Positions 9,188 through 18,638 of a DNA stretch of 24,748 nt are shown piece by piece. The stretch spans positions 1-24,748 of the forward strand of contig MU859373.1 in the NCBI GenBank assembly GCA_033297205.1. The letters are read 5' to 3'. The translations under genes and the position numbers were made by a program. The notes beneath the pieces were generated by a model. It was given only the letters and a program-made list of their open reading frames with translations, had not been told where the DNA came from and ran no database searches. This stretch comes from Pseudoneurospora amorphoporcata (lineage: Eukaryota; Ascomycota; Sordariomycetes; Sordariales; Sordariaceae). Within the stretch, counting starts at the first letter, position 1, and each line of letters starts with the position of its first letter.

Positions 9188-9317
9188 GTGGAGGGTGTTG
9201 ACACTCGATTAGGTCCAGCGGTGGCTATTCGAGGTATCGTTTGGGCAGCACAGGGGGAACATGTCGTCGTGCTGCTCTGTGTGCGGGTTTCGGTTGTTGT
9301 ACAAAGACTCGGTGACC

Positions 9318-10814
9318 TCAGTTCCCATCCTCCATCTCTTCATCCTCCACTTCGTCTTCCTCATCATCCTGCGCTGCCACCCTGAGCTCCATTATCTCCT
9401 CGTTGGTATATCCAAATGCCATTAGTACGTTCACAAACACCCTCTCATAGCCATCTCTATATCTCTTGATCAAGTCCTGTCGCTCTGTTTCCGGCTCCCA
9501 TTCCCGGCCCCCATTTGGCTCTCCACACGAGAACTCGACAAAGTCCCTCTCGATCTTTTGCGCCAGCGTAGCCTTTAGCATGTCCACCAACGGGTCCAGC
9601 TCTTCCCCAAGAGAGCGATTCATAAGGGCGCGGTCTTGAGGCAGAGCCTTGAACAGCTCCCACTGCTTTGGGGTAGCCATCATCGACACCATGTCGTTGA
9701 GGAGCCTGCCATCCCAGTGTTCGAACTGGTAATGTAGCAGGTTAGGAGTGAAATTCCCCATGCGGCTCTTCAAAGTCTTGAAAGAATAACTGTCGGAGTC
9801 CCAGTAGGAGTCGCGAGCGATTAAGAAGTCTTGCGGCTCGCCGCCCTTGGCCTGAGTATCATCCTGTTGCCGTTGTCTCTTTCGTACATGAATGTAATCG
9901 TTGTGTAGCCCCTCGCCCGTAGAGTCGATGATGAAGCCATATCCCAACAACAACTCGCTGTTGGTCTTTTTCCCGTAGTTGTTGAAGACCTGCTCACCTG
10001 GCTCATAATTATTCCGGCAGATCAAGTCGCACGCGCTCGGCTCCGCAGTGAGGTTCCATGTATACTCAGCCTCCATGGAGTGATTGCCAATATCATACAG
10101 CGGTTGCAGGATAGAAAAGTCATCAATCTTTGCTCCCCCCGGCAGCAGCCGTTGGACGTACTCCGTCGCCGACTCGGAGAGGATCAACGAAGGCCTGAAG
10201 CTGCGGCTGGTGAACATGCAGTACGCCCAGTTGTAGAGCATCTGAGTATAAGCGCGGTAATCCGGGAAAGCTTCCTGTTTGAGGATCTTGCGGGCCTGTT
10301 TGTACTCGGACTTGACGTTATGCTGGATCTCGTGGATGGCGACGTGAGCATTGGTGCCCCTGAGCAGCTCGATGTCGTCCTCGGTCCAGAAGGGAGGCAG
10401 CGTCCACTTGTCAAGCTGGCTGGGGTCGGTCAGGGTGGAGATGTAGGGCGCCCAAAAGGAGGATTTGCCCTTGAGGTATTGCTGGATCAGGTAGAAGCGG
10501 CCGATGACATGTGGCGGGAGGGAGGTCATGAAACGCTCTGGAAATGCGGCTTTTTGAGTGTTGGGAGCCGGTGGCGTCGGAGACGGCGTAATAGGACCGT
10601 CAATGAGAGCATTGAGGTAAGAGAGTGTGATGGAGGTCGGGCAGGTGACGGCCTTGAAGGGCGGGTGTAGCGATTCAGCAGCCGATGGCTTGATGCGTAG
10701 CGAAAACCCCGTCTTTTCGTCCAGGTAAACCTCTAACGAAGGGTGCAAACTTGCTCCGTGATTATGAGCCCAGTCCAAGAGCGCCTCGAAGCGTTCTTTG
10801 TATGGCGACTCCAT
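9318..10814 (-). CDS. SET-domain protein lysine methyltransferase (SETD3/SETD6/RKM-like)
   Basis: An intronless gene of 498 residues starting at ATG 10814. The split SET domain occupies about residues 10-295. DIGNHSMEAEY (242-251) holds the conserved Asn-His of the SAM site, and EQVFNNYGKKTNSELLLGYG (274-293) holds the catalytic Tyr region and the N-S-E-L-L-x-x-Y-G signature of the Rubisco LSMT/SETD class. A large insert (I-SET) lies between the N-terminal part and the NHS motif, as expected. The C-terminal half matches the helical substrate-binding region of this class. It ends in an acidic tail, DDEEDEVEDEEMEDG. Known relatives methylate ribosomal proteins, elongation factors or other cytosolic proteins, so a non-histone substrate is likely. 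The stop lies 184 bases from the convergent methyltransferase stop. Its upstream region is shared with the MFS transporter gene. Confidence 0.88.
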   Translation of the reverse strand: MESPYKERFEALLDWAHNHGASLHPSLEVYLDEKTGFSLRIKPSAAESLHPPFKAVTCPTSITLSYLNALIDGPITPSPTPPAPNTQKAAFPERFMTSLPPHVIGRFYLIQQYLKGKSSFWAPYISTLTDPSQLDKWTLPPFWTEDDIELLRGTNAHVAIHEIQHNVKSEYKQARKILKQEAFPDYRAYTQMLYNWAYCMFTSRSFRPSLILSESATEYVQRLLPGGAKIDDFSILQPLYDIGNHSMEAEYTWNLTAEPSACDLICRNNYEPGEQVFNNYGKKTNSELLLGYGFIIDSTGEGLHNDYIHVRKRQRQQDDTQAKGGEPQDFLIARDSYWDSDSYSFKTLKSRMGNFTPNLLHYQFEHWDGRLLNDMVSMMATPKQWELFKALPQDRALMNRSLGEELDPLVDMLKATLAQKIERDFVEFSCGEPNGGREWEPETERQDLIKRYRDGYERVFVNVLMAFGYTNEEIMELRVAAQDDEEDEVEDEEMEDGN

Positions 10815-12462
10815 CTTTGGAAGTCCTTGTTGCCGGTGTTGATATGACGTGTGATGTGTGGGACAAGTGATTTTTTTACAGCATGTCTTGTCACTTCAGC
10901 CAGGCAGCATTAGATACAGATTAGTCAGCGCATCAACGCCCTCTATCTCCACTACGTATGGACCGTGCTCCTCTTGTTGGTGAAGGCAGGCCTTCGCTGG
11001 AGGAATGGCTTGATTGGTGTGGGCATCTTGAGCGATGGTCGACGGAATTCCCTTACATGGAATGCAACATGGAGCCCGGGGGCAAGAGGCCGAACAAAAT
11101 ATGAGATTAATCCCCTTGATTTGGTGGAGATAGTGGGGCCAGTGTTGAGTTTGTTTGACGACAACCATGCTCTGTATCGGGAGGGCTGCCGTCTTTGGGC
11201 GACGACGATGCCTTGTTTGCAAGGGCAGTGATGCCGCCGCTGACCAGCCATGATTTGGTGGCGTGAGTGCTCTCTCCGTTAAGCGACGACGATGACTTGG
11301 TCAACGGGAGTGCCCCGGAAAACAAAACAACAAAAGAGCATCGCAACCTCTGTTATCTACCCAAAACGTCAGTTATCCCGTCATCCCTCGTATAGTCAAG
11401 GGGTGTCCCGTGTTCCATACCCAAAACACTAAACACTAGGTAGTCATTCCGTAGCTGTAGGGATAGCGGTACAACCCGGACCAACTCGATGAAACAAGTG
11501 GAACTTTGGGTCCCCATCAACCTTGAGGACCGATTGCCCGTTTTCAGTGAAGAACATCCCCAAAAGATGGGTGAGTGAGACTATCTCATCCATGATGAGC
11601 CGGTTGATACCTACTGCCGACCCCGGAAATATCATCCGGCAATGGCATGGCTCGCCTGGTCGGGCGTCAACTGGAAGTGGTGAGACGCGCAAAGGGAACC
11701 GACCAACGCGGTGATTCGACACTCACGAAGTGAAAGCGAGATCATGTGATCAAGCACCTTCCTACCCCACTTGCCGTTATCCACGACCCACCTAGTCACT
11801 TGTTTCAGCGGAGTTGACGCCGCCGTTCTTTCCTCCTGGAACAATGCAATTGTTCATGTTTCCGAGGTACTGTAGCTTCCTGAATCTCAGCTTCAGTCGG
11901 AATCCTTATTTCATAAAGTCCATGTCGTCTTTTCTGTCGCCGATTGCGCTCCGTACCTAACTCGAAGCAGCCGATACGGGACCGGGGAACCAGTGGCCAC
12001 AAGCGGGGCTTATCCGATAAAACGGCCCGGCCCCAATACTGTTTTTGCAACTTTTGGAACAAACAAATCAACGGCAAGATATCAAGCCGTCCGCGATATT
12101 CCCGGACAAGCGTCTTTTGCAAAACGAGCAGCGTCCCAGACTCCCAGTGGACCGGAAGGACGCGAAGCCGTTAAATCCGTTGACGACTCACCGCACCTTC
12201 TTTCTCCTGAAATGCCCTTGCCAATTTGTTGCAAATCGCCGTCAATCAACCAATCCGGCCTATGACGTCGGCTAACCTTTCCCTGAACTGCCCCACCGGC
12301 GGATGCCACCCTCGAAATGATCCATGTCAACATGGAAGGAGCAACAAAACATAATTCGAATTAAAAGGGAAGCTTCGTCCCATCCTTACTTTCTTTGATG
12401 GAATGTGACGGGCAACAAAATTTCTGAACTCGGTCACGGTTTCCCTCCAACACGGAGTCGCC
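10815..12462. promoter_or_regulatory. Long divergent intergenic region between the SET gene and the MFS transporter
   Basis: About 1.65 kb between two divergently transcribed genes, without a firm gene inside. Near 11280-11440 there are repeated short strings (ACCCAAAAC twice, CGACGACGATG twice). A possible minus-strand exon pair is listed separately at 11444-11760. Another minus-strand frame from ATG 12333 carries a GTGAGT donor, but no matching exon was found. The stretch directly before 12463 is the MFS promoter. Confidence 0.4.
11444..11760 (-). CDS. Possible minus-strand exon pair, unknown
   Basis: Two minus-strand open segments are joined in phase by a 56-base intron with a GTGAGT donor (just after the LDHMISLSL codons) and a CTTCCAG acceptor. 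The downstream exon encodes RMIFPGSAVGINRLIMDEIV, then SLTHLLGMFFTENGQSVLKV and a short tail ending TATE before a TGA at 11444-11446. The codon pattern looks natural, but the upstream exon has no ATG in its frame above the internal Met of HMISLS. A further upstream exon would be needed, and I could not place it. No family recognised. Confidence 0.25.
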
Positions 12463-14407
12463 ATGTCGCCGTCGGACCCGAAACCGGTTGATGCTGCTGC
12501 AAATGAGAAGCAGGAACAGATGCATGAGCCACCACAACCACAGGCGATTTCCGAAAAACAGGACGAACGCCTCGACTCCAACAGGCCGGAGCACTTGGCC
12601 CATCTCGACGACCCTGAAGATAGTCATTCGCCCATGTCGCGCAGTCACACCAACAGCGATGATGATTATGATACCGAAAAGGACAGCGATGAAGAGAACG
12701 ACGACTATGACGGCCATCGCATCACCAGCCGAGATATTCGCCTGACCCGCAGTCGCACCAACAGAAGCATCAGACCCGCGACCAAAGAAGGACCAGAGTG
12801 CGCCAACACCACCGGCAGACTGGACTTGGCCAAGACTGTTTCCCGCCGCGACACGGTACTCTCGCGCCTGCGATCTCGCCCTACCGCCCGTCAGGAGTTC
12901 ACCCACCCGCTAGCACACACTCCGACTGGGAAAGATGTCATCGTCGACTTTGATGGTCCCGACGACCCCTACCGGCCCATGAACTGGCCCATGAAGAAGA
13001 AGGTCATCACCACGCTGCTTTACGGCTTGATCACCATGAGTGCCAGCTGGGCTTCCTCCAGTTACTCGGCCGGCACTGCACTGGTGTCGAAAGAGTTCCA
13101 CGTCGGCCATCAGGTAGCGGTGCTGGGTACTTCCCTCTTCTTGGTCGGTTTCGGTATCGGTCCGCTTCTGTGGGCGCCCTTGAGTGAGGTTTTTGGAAGG
13201 AGAGTGGCCGTCTTCGTGCCCATGTTCCTTGCCATTTGCTTCAGCTTCGGAAGTGCTACCGCCAAGGACTATCAGACGTTGATGATCACTCGCTTCTTTG
13301 GTGCCTTCTTTGCTTCGGCTCCTGTGACCAACACCGGTGGTGTGCTGGGGGACTTGTTCTCGCCTGCCGAAAGAGGTATTGCCATGGCCGGATATGCCAT
13401 GGCAGTTGTTGGTGGCCCAGCTATCGGTACGTCCACCTCCCGTTTCTTCTCTTCCAGCCCGTTTGCAGCCAACTCATCATGACTTGCACGCAGGCCCCGT
13501 CGTCTCAGCCGCAGTTGCCGTCCAACCCAGTCTCGGTTGGCGCTGGACTCTGTACCTCACTGGCATCCTACAAGCGTTCGTTCTCGTCCTCGGCATGATA
13601 TTCATCGACGAGTCCTATCCTCCGCGCCTGCTCGTCACCAAAGCCCAGCGCCTGCGCATCGAAACCGGCAACTGGGCGCTCCACGCCAAGTTCGAGGAAT
13701 GGGACGTCACCTTCTCCGAGCTTGCCCAAAAGTTCTTGCTCCGCCCGGTACAGCTCCTCTGCACGCCCATTTGCTTCCTCGTCGCCCTTTACGCCAGTTT
13801 CTGCTACGGCATCCTGTACATGCAGCTTGGCGCAATTCCCATCATCTTTGGCGAGGTCCGCGGATGGAAGCAGCTGGTTGCTACCCTGCCGTTCTTGTGC
13901 ATCTTCCTCGGCGCCATGATCGGCTGCGGCGCAAATGTCTACAACCAGTTTCTGTACAACAAGGCGTATCGCGCCGCTGGCAATCGCGCTGTTCCTGAGC
14001 GCCGTCTGCCGCCTATGATGGTTGGGTCCGTCATTTTCTCGGGTGGGCAGTTCATGCTCGGTTGGACTGCGCCGAAGGATATCCACTGGATCGTACCCTG
14101 CATCGGTCTGGTTTGCCTAGGATCGGGCTTCTTCATGATCTTCCAGGCGGCTCTGAATTATTTGGTCGATACGTTTACGAGATACGCGGCGTCGGCGGTT
14201 GCTGCGAATACGTTCCTACGCTCGTGCTTTGCGTGCGCATTTCCCTTGGTTGTTGGACCCATGTTCCATAACATTGGTGTTGGCCCGGGGTCGTCGATTA
14301 CCGGCGGGTTTGCGGCTTTGTTGATACCCGTTCCCTTTGTGTTTTTCGTTTATGGAAAGAGGATTAGGAAGAGGTCGAAGTGGTCAAGACCGAGTGTTTA
14401 CGACTGA
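12463..14407 (+). CDS. MFS transporter, drug:H+ antiporter-1 (DHA1) type, 12 TM
   Basis: Exon 1 is 12463-13426 and exon 2 13494-14407, with a 67-base intron (GTACGT donor, CATGAC branch, CGCAG acceptor), giving 625 residues. The first 170 residues are hydrophilic and disordered, with a strongly acidic patch (DDDYDTEKDSDEENDDYDG, 66-84) and Arg/Ser-rich parts. Membrane segments start at about 181 after PMNWPMKKK. The loop 2-3 motif A is at about 240-247 (LSEVFGRR), and the antiporter motif C lies at about 311-322 (AVVGGPAIGP), the site split by the intron. RYAASAVAANTFLRS is typical of TM10-11 in DHA1 pumps. Relatives export antifungals, polyamines or toxins from the plasma membrane. The substrate cannot be told from sequence. 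The N-terminal tail is longer than usual and may carry regulatory phosphorylation sites. Confidence 0.9.
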
Positions 14408-14666
14408 GAGTTTGATGAATGATGATGATGTGATGCTGGGGTCCTGCATTGACAGGGTTATGGCATGTTTGACGATGCATTTTACGGCGTTCCGGGGTCG
14501 TCTAGCGGAGATACCAAATGGTATTGGCGTGGCTGCTGTTGAGTATCAAGATGCTTGCATGTTTAGAACGTAGACTTACCTGTCATAGATAATAGTAATT
14601 CTCGATCCTCAAATTCGACGCCTCCAGACAAGGGGTGCTTTCGATTTTCGAACCAACAATGAGTGG

Positions 14667-14700
14667 TTGTGTCGGGGTTAGGGTTGTGTCGGGGTTAGGG
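14667..14700 (+). repeat. Perfect 17-bp tandem duplication containing TTAGGG
   Basis: The unit ttgtgtcggggttaggg occurs twice in direct succession (14667-14683 and 14684-14700) without mismatch. Each copy ends in the fungal telomere hexamer TTAGGG, also the binding sequence of Tbf1/Taz1-type Myb proteins. It could be a local slippage duplication or a binding-site pair. Confidence 0.85.
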
Positions 14701-14867
14701 TCGACAAGCTGTATGCGCCACCTTGTTCCTGACGGCCCGCTCCGCTGATAGTGCTGACATCACCGTTGAGGTTGCGCTCAACGCCACCCAGTCTCAGATA
14801 TATCATTGGAAAATATCATGACGTTGTTCTGATTTTCTCCTATCTCGTTGATTGTTGCCCGAGACGT

Positions 14868-14916
14868 CGGAGAAGTAATATTCGCACCGATCCGGAGAAG
14901 TCATATCCGCTCCCAT
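14868..14916 (+). promoter_or_regulatory. Diverged 24-bp direct repeat with CGG elements
   Basis: Two adjacent 24-bp copies (14868-14891 and 14893-14916) match at 20 of 24 positions. Both start CGGAGAAGT, followed by ATAT and a CCG- or CCC-like end. Copy 2 forms CGG-N11-CCG, the half-site arrangement bound by many fungal Zn2Cys6 activators. It lies about 240-290 bases before the SDR start codon. Confidence 0.45.
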
Positions 14917-14925
14917 GCGGCCATT

Positions 14926-14940
14926 GTTAGGCCTCCTAAC
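14926..14940. promoter_or_regulatory. Perfect inverted repeat GTTAGG-CCT-CCTAAC
   Basis: Six-base arms GTTAGG and CCTAAC flank a 3-base centre. It lies about 215 bases upstream of the SDR start and just after the CGG repeats, so a dimeric regulator site is plausible. It is followed by CTCCGATCCGACGG, with more CGG/CCG half sites. Confidence 0.4.
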
Positions 14941-15153
14941 TCCGATCCGACGGCTAAATTGCCTGGTCAGGTGCCCGGACCACCTCGCATGAAGTAGTAT
15001 CGTTCGATAGCATCATGACAAATGCCCGAACAATGGACGTCATAAACAAGAAACCTCCACCGGAAATCAACACTTCGCTCCCATAATACCACGAAATTAA
15101 TCTCACCCAAGAACACACGCGGAATACACATTTTCTTGGCCTGAACCACGGCA

Positions 15154-16215
15154 ATGAACTACATACCCTTCCTCTCGGGCGGGAAATCGTTCAACCCCCG
15201 CACCGACATTCCGCCCTCCGCGATCCATGGCAAAACCATTCTCGTAACCGGCGGCAATGCCGGCCTGGGTAAGCAATCCATCCTGGAATTCGTCCGCCAG
15301 CCCGCCTCCTCTCTCCCCTCGCGCATCTGGCTTTGCTCCCGCTCTCTAGAGCGCGCGCAATCCGCCATCGACGACATCTCCGCCGCCGTCCAGTCATCCG
15401 GCGTCAACCCCGACTTCGACGCCTCCTCCATCATCAAACCTCTCCAACTAGACCTCACCTCCTTTGCCTCCATCAAATCCGCCGCCCGCACCGTCCTCGC
15501 AGAAAGCGGCCGCCTCGACATCCTCATGCTCAACGCCGGCATCATGGCCACCACCACCGGCGTCACGCGCGAAGGCTACGAGATCCAATTCGGCACAAAC
15601 CATCTCGGCCACGCCCTTCTCACCAAGCTTCTCCTCCCCTTGTTACTCAAAACCGCCCGCAGCGCGAAAGGGAACGACCTCCCCCAACCCGCTGACGGCT
15701 CCCCTCCCATCACCCCTGAGGTCCGCGTCGTCATTTTGTCTTCTGAAGGCCACCGCCTCACTCCCCTTTCTGGTATCAACTTTGATACTTTGAAATCGAA
15801 CCAATCCTCCATTTTGACTTGGCAACGCTACGGCCAATCCAAGCTTGCCAACATTTTATTCGGCAAACAACTCGCTGCGCATTACCCCGATGAGCTTAGT
15901 GTCGTGTCGCTGCATCCCGGCGCGGTCAACACGCAGCTTTTCCATCCCTTCCGCGATAGCGGGTGGGTTGGCTGGGCGGCGGCGGGTGTGCTCAAGTTTT
16001 TTCTGTCGACGGTGGAGGATGGAGCGAGGAATCAGGTTTGGGCGGCGACGGCGCCGAGGGAGGAGGTGCAGGCTGACGGGAAGGGGAGATGTGGGTATTT
16101 CTTGCCGGTTGGGAAGAGGGTGGGGGAGAGCGGGTGGGCGAAGGACGAGGAGCTGGGGAGGAAGTTGTGGGAGTGGACGGAGGGGGAGTTGAAGGGGGAG
16201 GAGATTGATGGTTGA
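15154..16215 (+). CDS. Short-chain dehydrogenase/reductase (retinol-dehydrogenase-like)
   Basis: A single-exon gene of 353 residues with an ATG after CACGGCA. Classical SDR features are present: the nucleotide-binding TGGNAGLG at 32-39 with CSRS at the end of beta 2 (residues 61-64), which suggests NADP(H). LNAG is at 126-129, the catalytic Ser is in LSSEG (195-199), and the YGQSK box has Tyr226 and Lys230. A SLHPGAVNT segment follows the active site. The length and the broad C-terminus match fungal SDRs related to retinol dehydrogenase and WW-domain oxidoreductases. The enzyme should oxidise or reduce an alcohol or carbonyl group on a lipophilic small molecule; the substrate is unknown. No TM or signal sequence is obvious. 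GC content and codon use are high and similar to the MFS and deacetylase genes. Its promoter carries several repeats (14868-14940), which hints at control by a specific regulator. Confidence 0.9.
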   Translation: MNYIPFLSGGKSFNPRTDIPPSAIHGKTILVTGGNAGLGKQSILEFVRQPASSLPSRIWLCSRSLERAQSAIDDISAAVQSSGVNPDFDASSIIKPLQLDLTSFASIKSAARTVLAESGRLDILMLNAGIMATTTGVTREGYEIQFGTNHLGHALLTKLLLPLLLKTARSAKGNDLPQPADGSPPITPEVRVVILSSEGHRLTPLSGINFDTLKSNQSSILTWQRYGQSKLANILFGKQLAAHYPDELSVVSLHPGAVNTQLFHPFRDSGWVGWAAAGVLKFFLSTVEDGARNQVWAATAPREEVQADGKGRCGYFLPVGKRVGESGWAKDEELGRKLWEWTEGELKGEEIDG

Positions 16216-16942
16216 GACTGCCTCTACAATGGACTGAGTTGAGAGTCGAGGGTTGATGGGGTGGAGGCTGGGGAAAGAGTTAATCACGAATGGGAAGAAA
16301 TGAAAGTTAGATGGGCGCTTCATGGGATGGGACTCTCCCGGTTTACGCGACGCGGTTGTGGAGAGCATGCCTTGACTCCGTTCCGGCCTGTAAGAGAGCT
16401 GAGAGATCTCTCTTGCGCCTTTGACCTGATGTCTCCAAGGGACTTCGGTCGACGAGTCAACTTTCTCTTGGTGTTCATCGGCAGCGGAGAGGCAAGGTAC
16501 TTGGCACACTTTTGCTTGTTAGGAAGAACGTTCAAGTAGGAGCGACTTCATATCGACCCGGTGACTTGTGGAAGTCGTCCCCTAGGGTCTACACAGCGCG
16601 GTCATCGACTCTTCCAAATGCGCATTCCTGAACCTCCCATATCCGGTCACGTCATTGGTTCTGCCCTCCGGATCAGGATCGGCACCAGCCATGCGACCTC
16701 GACGTTACATGGCGCTCGAATCCTCTACCAGCGGGGGGTCGGGCTCGTTTATGAAGAGCTTTAATCGCTGTCGCAATCCAACATCCAAAGGACATCGATT
16801 GATGTACTCTAGACTTTTCCATCCTCCTACATCACCACCTCACATTGATATCATACCTGCTCACCTATTCCATATTGTCTGCTGCTACTTAATCGCCCGC
16901 CATCAGCTAAGAGAATCCCCTGCCTGCCCTGTCTCACTGGCC
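16216..16942. other. Intergenic region before the HET gene
   Basis: This stretch holds the SDR 3' UTR and the promoter of the HET gene. The HET frame is open upstream of the chosen start to about 16655 and contains ATGs at 16691 and later. The sequence there has no HET-like features and includes pyrimidine-rich leader DNA, so 16943 is preferred. Confidence 0.35.
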
Positions 16943-18048
16943 ATGGACACCACTACCTCTGAAGACGAACCCCCGGGTTCGCGTGAGGATCAAAGCCAGG
17001 CCTTCGAACCGGAAGGATCCAAACCACATGCTACCCCCAACCAAGTGGAGGCTCACATCCTTTGCGATGCCTGTACTCAACTCATTGCCAAGTCAAAGAT
17101 TATCCAAGAGTTCATGGGCAACGCGGAGCCTGAAGATGCATATACCATCTGGAAAAGACTGAAGGGCGGACCAAGAACCGAGGTCTTTCCCCGCAGCCAC
17201 GCCATATCGTCTGTAGCAGGTCACGAAGCAAACGGTACTTGCCACCTCTGCTCGATACTATGGCACAGACTCCTGCATGACACCCTGGAGCATGGTGGTT
17301 GTCTTAATGCTACTGTGGTGGAGGACCGCTCGGTGGACCACGTCCCGGTTACCTTCGAGGTATTGTCTAACCCCACGGACGAGGTTTCTGATACTAGTAG
17401 CCCAGAGCAGAAGCCACAGGACGTTCGCATCATACTGAAGAGATATAAAGGTAATACTAGCCCCTTCCATATTACTTTCTGGATCCCCTGGTGTGACTCT
17501 GGATCTACAGCAGAATACGCCCGCTAACGTGTTCGTTGATGATACAAGGTCCTCTTTATCCTGCCGGAACATCAGGCTCTGGTCCGTTTCTTCCAAGCTC
17601 TACCAGCTCAGAAGAATCTCTCGCAACCGCACGGTGTTGGTTGAGCGACTGCCTGGAAGGGCATGCCGAATGCAGGAAGCGATTGGTCTCGCAGGCAAAA
17701 GACGTACCACTGAGGCTGCCGACACGGCTCATTTACGTCGGAGAAGCCCAGGGGCAACTTGCGCCAAGGCTTGTCCTTACTCCAGCTTCCGCTACGCTTG
17801 AGGACATATCATACTTCACACTCAGTCATTCATGGAGTATAACCAGCAAGGAAACGTCGCTCAAATTGCGAAAGGAAAACCCTATCTCCGTCCAGACATG
17901 CCAGCAACATCACCACCGCTACACACCAGACTCTCGACCAGTTCTCGGTTCCGTTATTTCCCTTATCGAAAGGACGAAAGTGCCGATGCAATTGTTCGAC
18001 AACCCGTTACCACCCTATCTGGAGAAACTCTCGTTCAACACCAGCTGA
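16943..18048 (+). CDS. HET-domain (heterokaryon incompatibility) protein, truncated or decayed
   Basis: Exon 1 is 16943-17450 and exon 2 17549-18048, with a 98-base intron (GTAATA donor, GCTAAC, TACAAG acceptor). The phases match and give 335 residues. The upstream half is typical of fungal HET proteins: LCDACTQLIAKS, then GTCHLCSILWHRLL, then a variable region, then ESLATARCWLSDCLEGHAEC, LPTRLIYVG and YFTLSHSWS, the first HET block (usually YxxLSxxWG). After LKLRKEN the frame no longer fits. The expected second block with R-x-L-G-x-x-Y-L-W-I-D-S-L-C-I-x-Q-D is absent, and the frame ends 60 codons on. Another frame contains MPATSPPL at about 17900, which resembles the continuation, so a frameshift near 17880-17900 is likely. 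HET proteins trigger cell death after fusion with an unlike strain. This copy probably cannot, unless the short form acts differently. Confidence 0.75.
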
Positions 18049-18158
18049 TCTTTTACGACGAGCCCGAGACCAGGCCTGGTATCATGGAGCAGTGAGCTGC
18101 TACGGTCGCCCAAGTGCCCACGCTTCCTAGCACGGCCGTACCCCCTAATAACGAATCG

Positions 18159-18503
18159 ATGAATTGCAACGATTCCGACGCCACGGATACTACTATCGAG
18201 GTAGTCATTCCAATTGAACAAGTTGAACAGCAGATCAGGCGGCCAAGACGCCCTCCCACCAACCCTAGCGTCACGCGAGTCTTCCTCGCGGCTGCCTTGC
18301 CTTTGCCAGCGGTGGTTCTTCTCATCGTGGTGACTGCAGATACGGCGATTTCGTGGAGTCGCGCAGGTTTGAGGGTGAGTCTTGTGCGCCTAACAAATGG
18401 TGCCCAATACACAGTTTGGAACCTGTTACTACCTTCACATCATTTCGCCCGCGGAAAAACCGACCCGACTCGACTAACACGAGACGGCTCGGACCCGCGC
18501 TAG
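18159..18503 (+). CDS. Possible small single-TM protein next to the HET gene
   Basis: An ATG at 18159 opens 114 residues. The N-terminus is acidic and polar (NCNDSDATDTTIEVVIPIEQ), followed by a basic QIRRPRRPP segment and a hydrophobic stretch VFLAAALPLPAVVLLIVVTA, a likely membrane segment with the positive side preceding it. An intron is possible at 18375-18414 (GTGAGT donor, CCTAAC branch, CACAG acceptor, 40 bases). It would replace the C-terminus by one ending PTRLD with a stop at 18475-18477 (92 residues). The same frame upstream is closed by a TGA at 18093. It lies 111 bases after the HET stop on the same strand. No family was recognised. It might be a separate small gene or a piece of a larger decayed gene. 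Confidence 0.35.
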   Translation: MNCNDSDATDTTIEVVIPIEQVEQQIRRPRRPPTNPSVTRVFLAAALPLPAVVLLIVVTADTAISWSRAGLRVSLVRLTNGAQYTVWNLLLPSHHFARGKTDPTRLTRDGSDPR

Positions 18504-18638
18504 GCTTAAATCATTAACCAATCACCTCGTCTACATCCTTTTCATCCGATACCCCCACGCGTTATGCTGGACTTGGTAAACCCGGCTACCGTACGCGACC
18601 TTCGACACGTATCAGACTTCCTTATCGTACACCCCTCT

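Larger units (their letters stand above)
14408..15153. promoter_or_regulatory. Intergenic region with tandem and inverted repeats, SDR promoter
   Basis: This 745-base stretch holds the MFS 3' UTR and then the SDR promoter. It contains a 17-bp tandem duplication with TTAGGG (14667-14700), a diverged 24-bp direct repeat starting CGGAGAAG (14868-14916) and a perfect interrupted palindrome (14926-14940). The last 100 bases are A/C-rich leader. Confidence 0.5.

Noticed and set aside
10080..10670. 196-residue plus-strand frame opposite the SET gene
   Set aside because: Shadow of the SET-domain gene, which has clear catalytic motifs.
7034..16215. Secondary-metabolite cluster containing methyltransferase, MFS and SDR
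   Set aside because: No core synthase is present, and intervening SET and CE4 genes and large gaps speak against a cluster; the core would have to lie outside.
15856..16509. 217-residue minus-strand frame overlapping the SDR gene end
   Set aside because: Antisense to the conserved SDR C-terminal part, with Pro/Leu/Arg-rich shadow composition.
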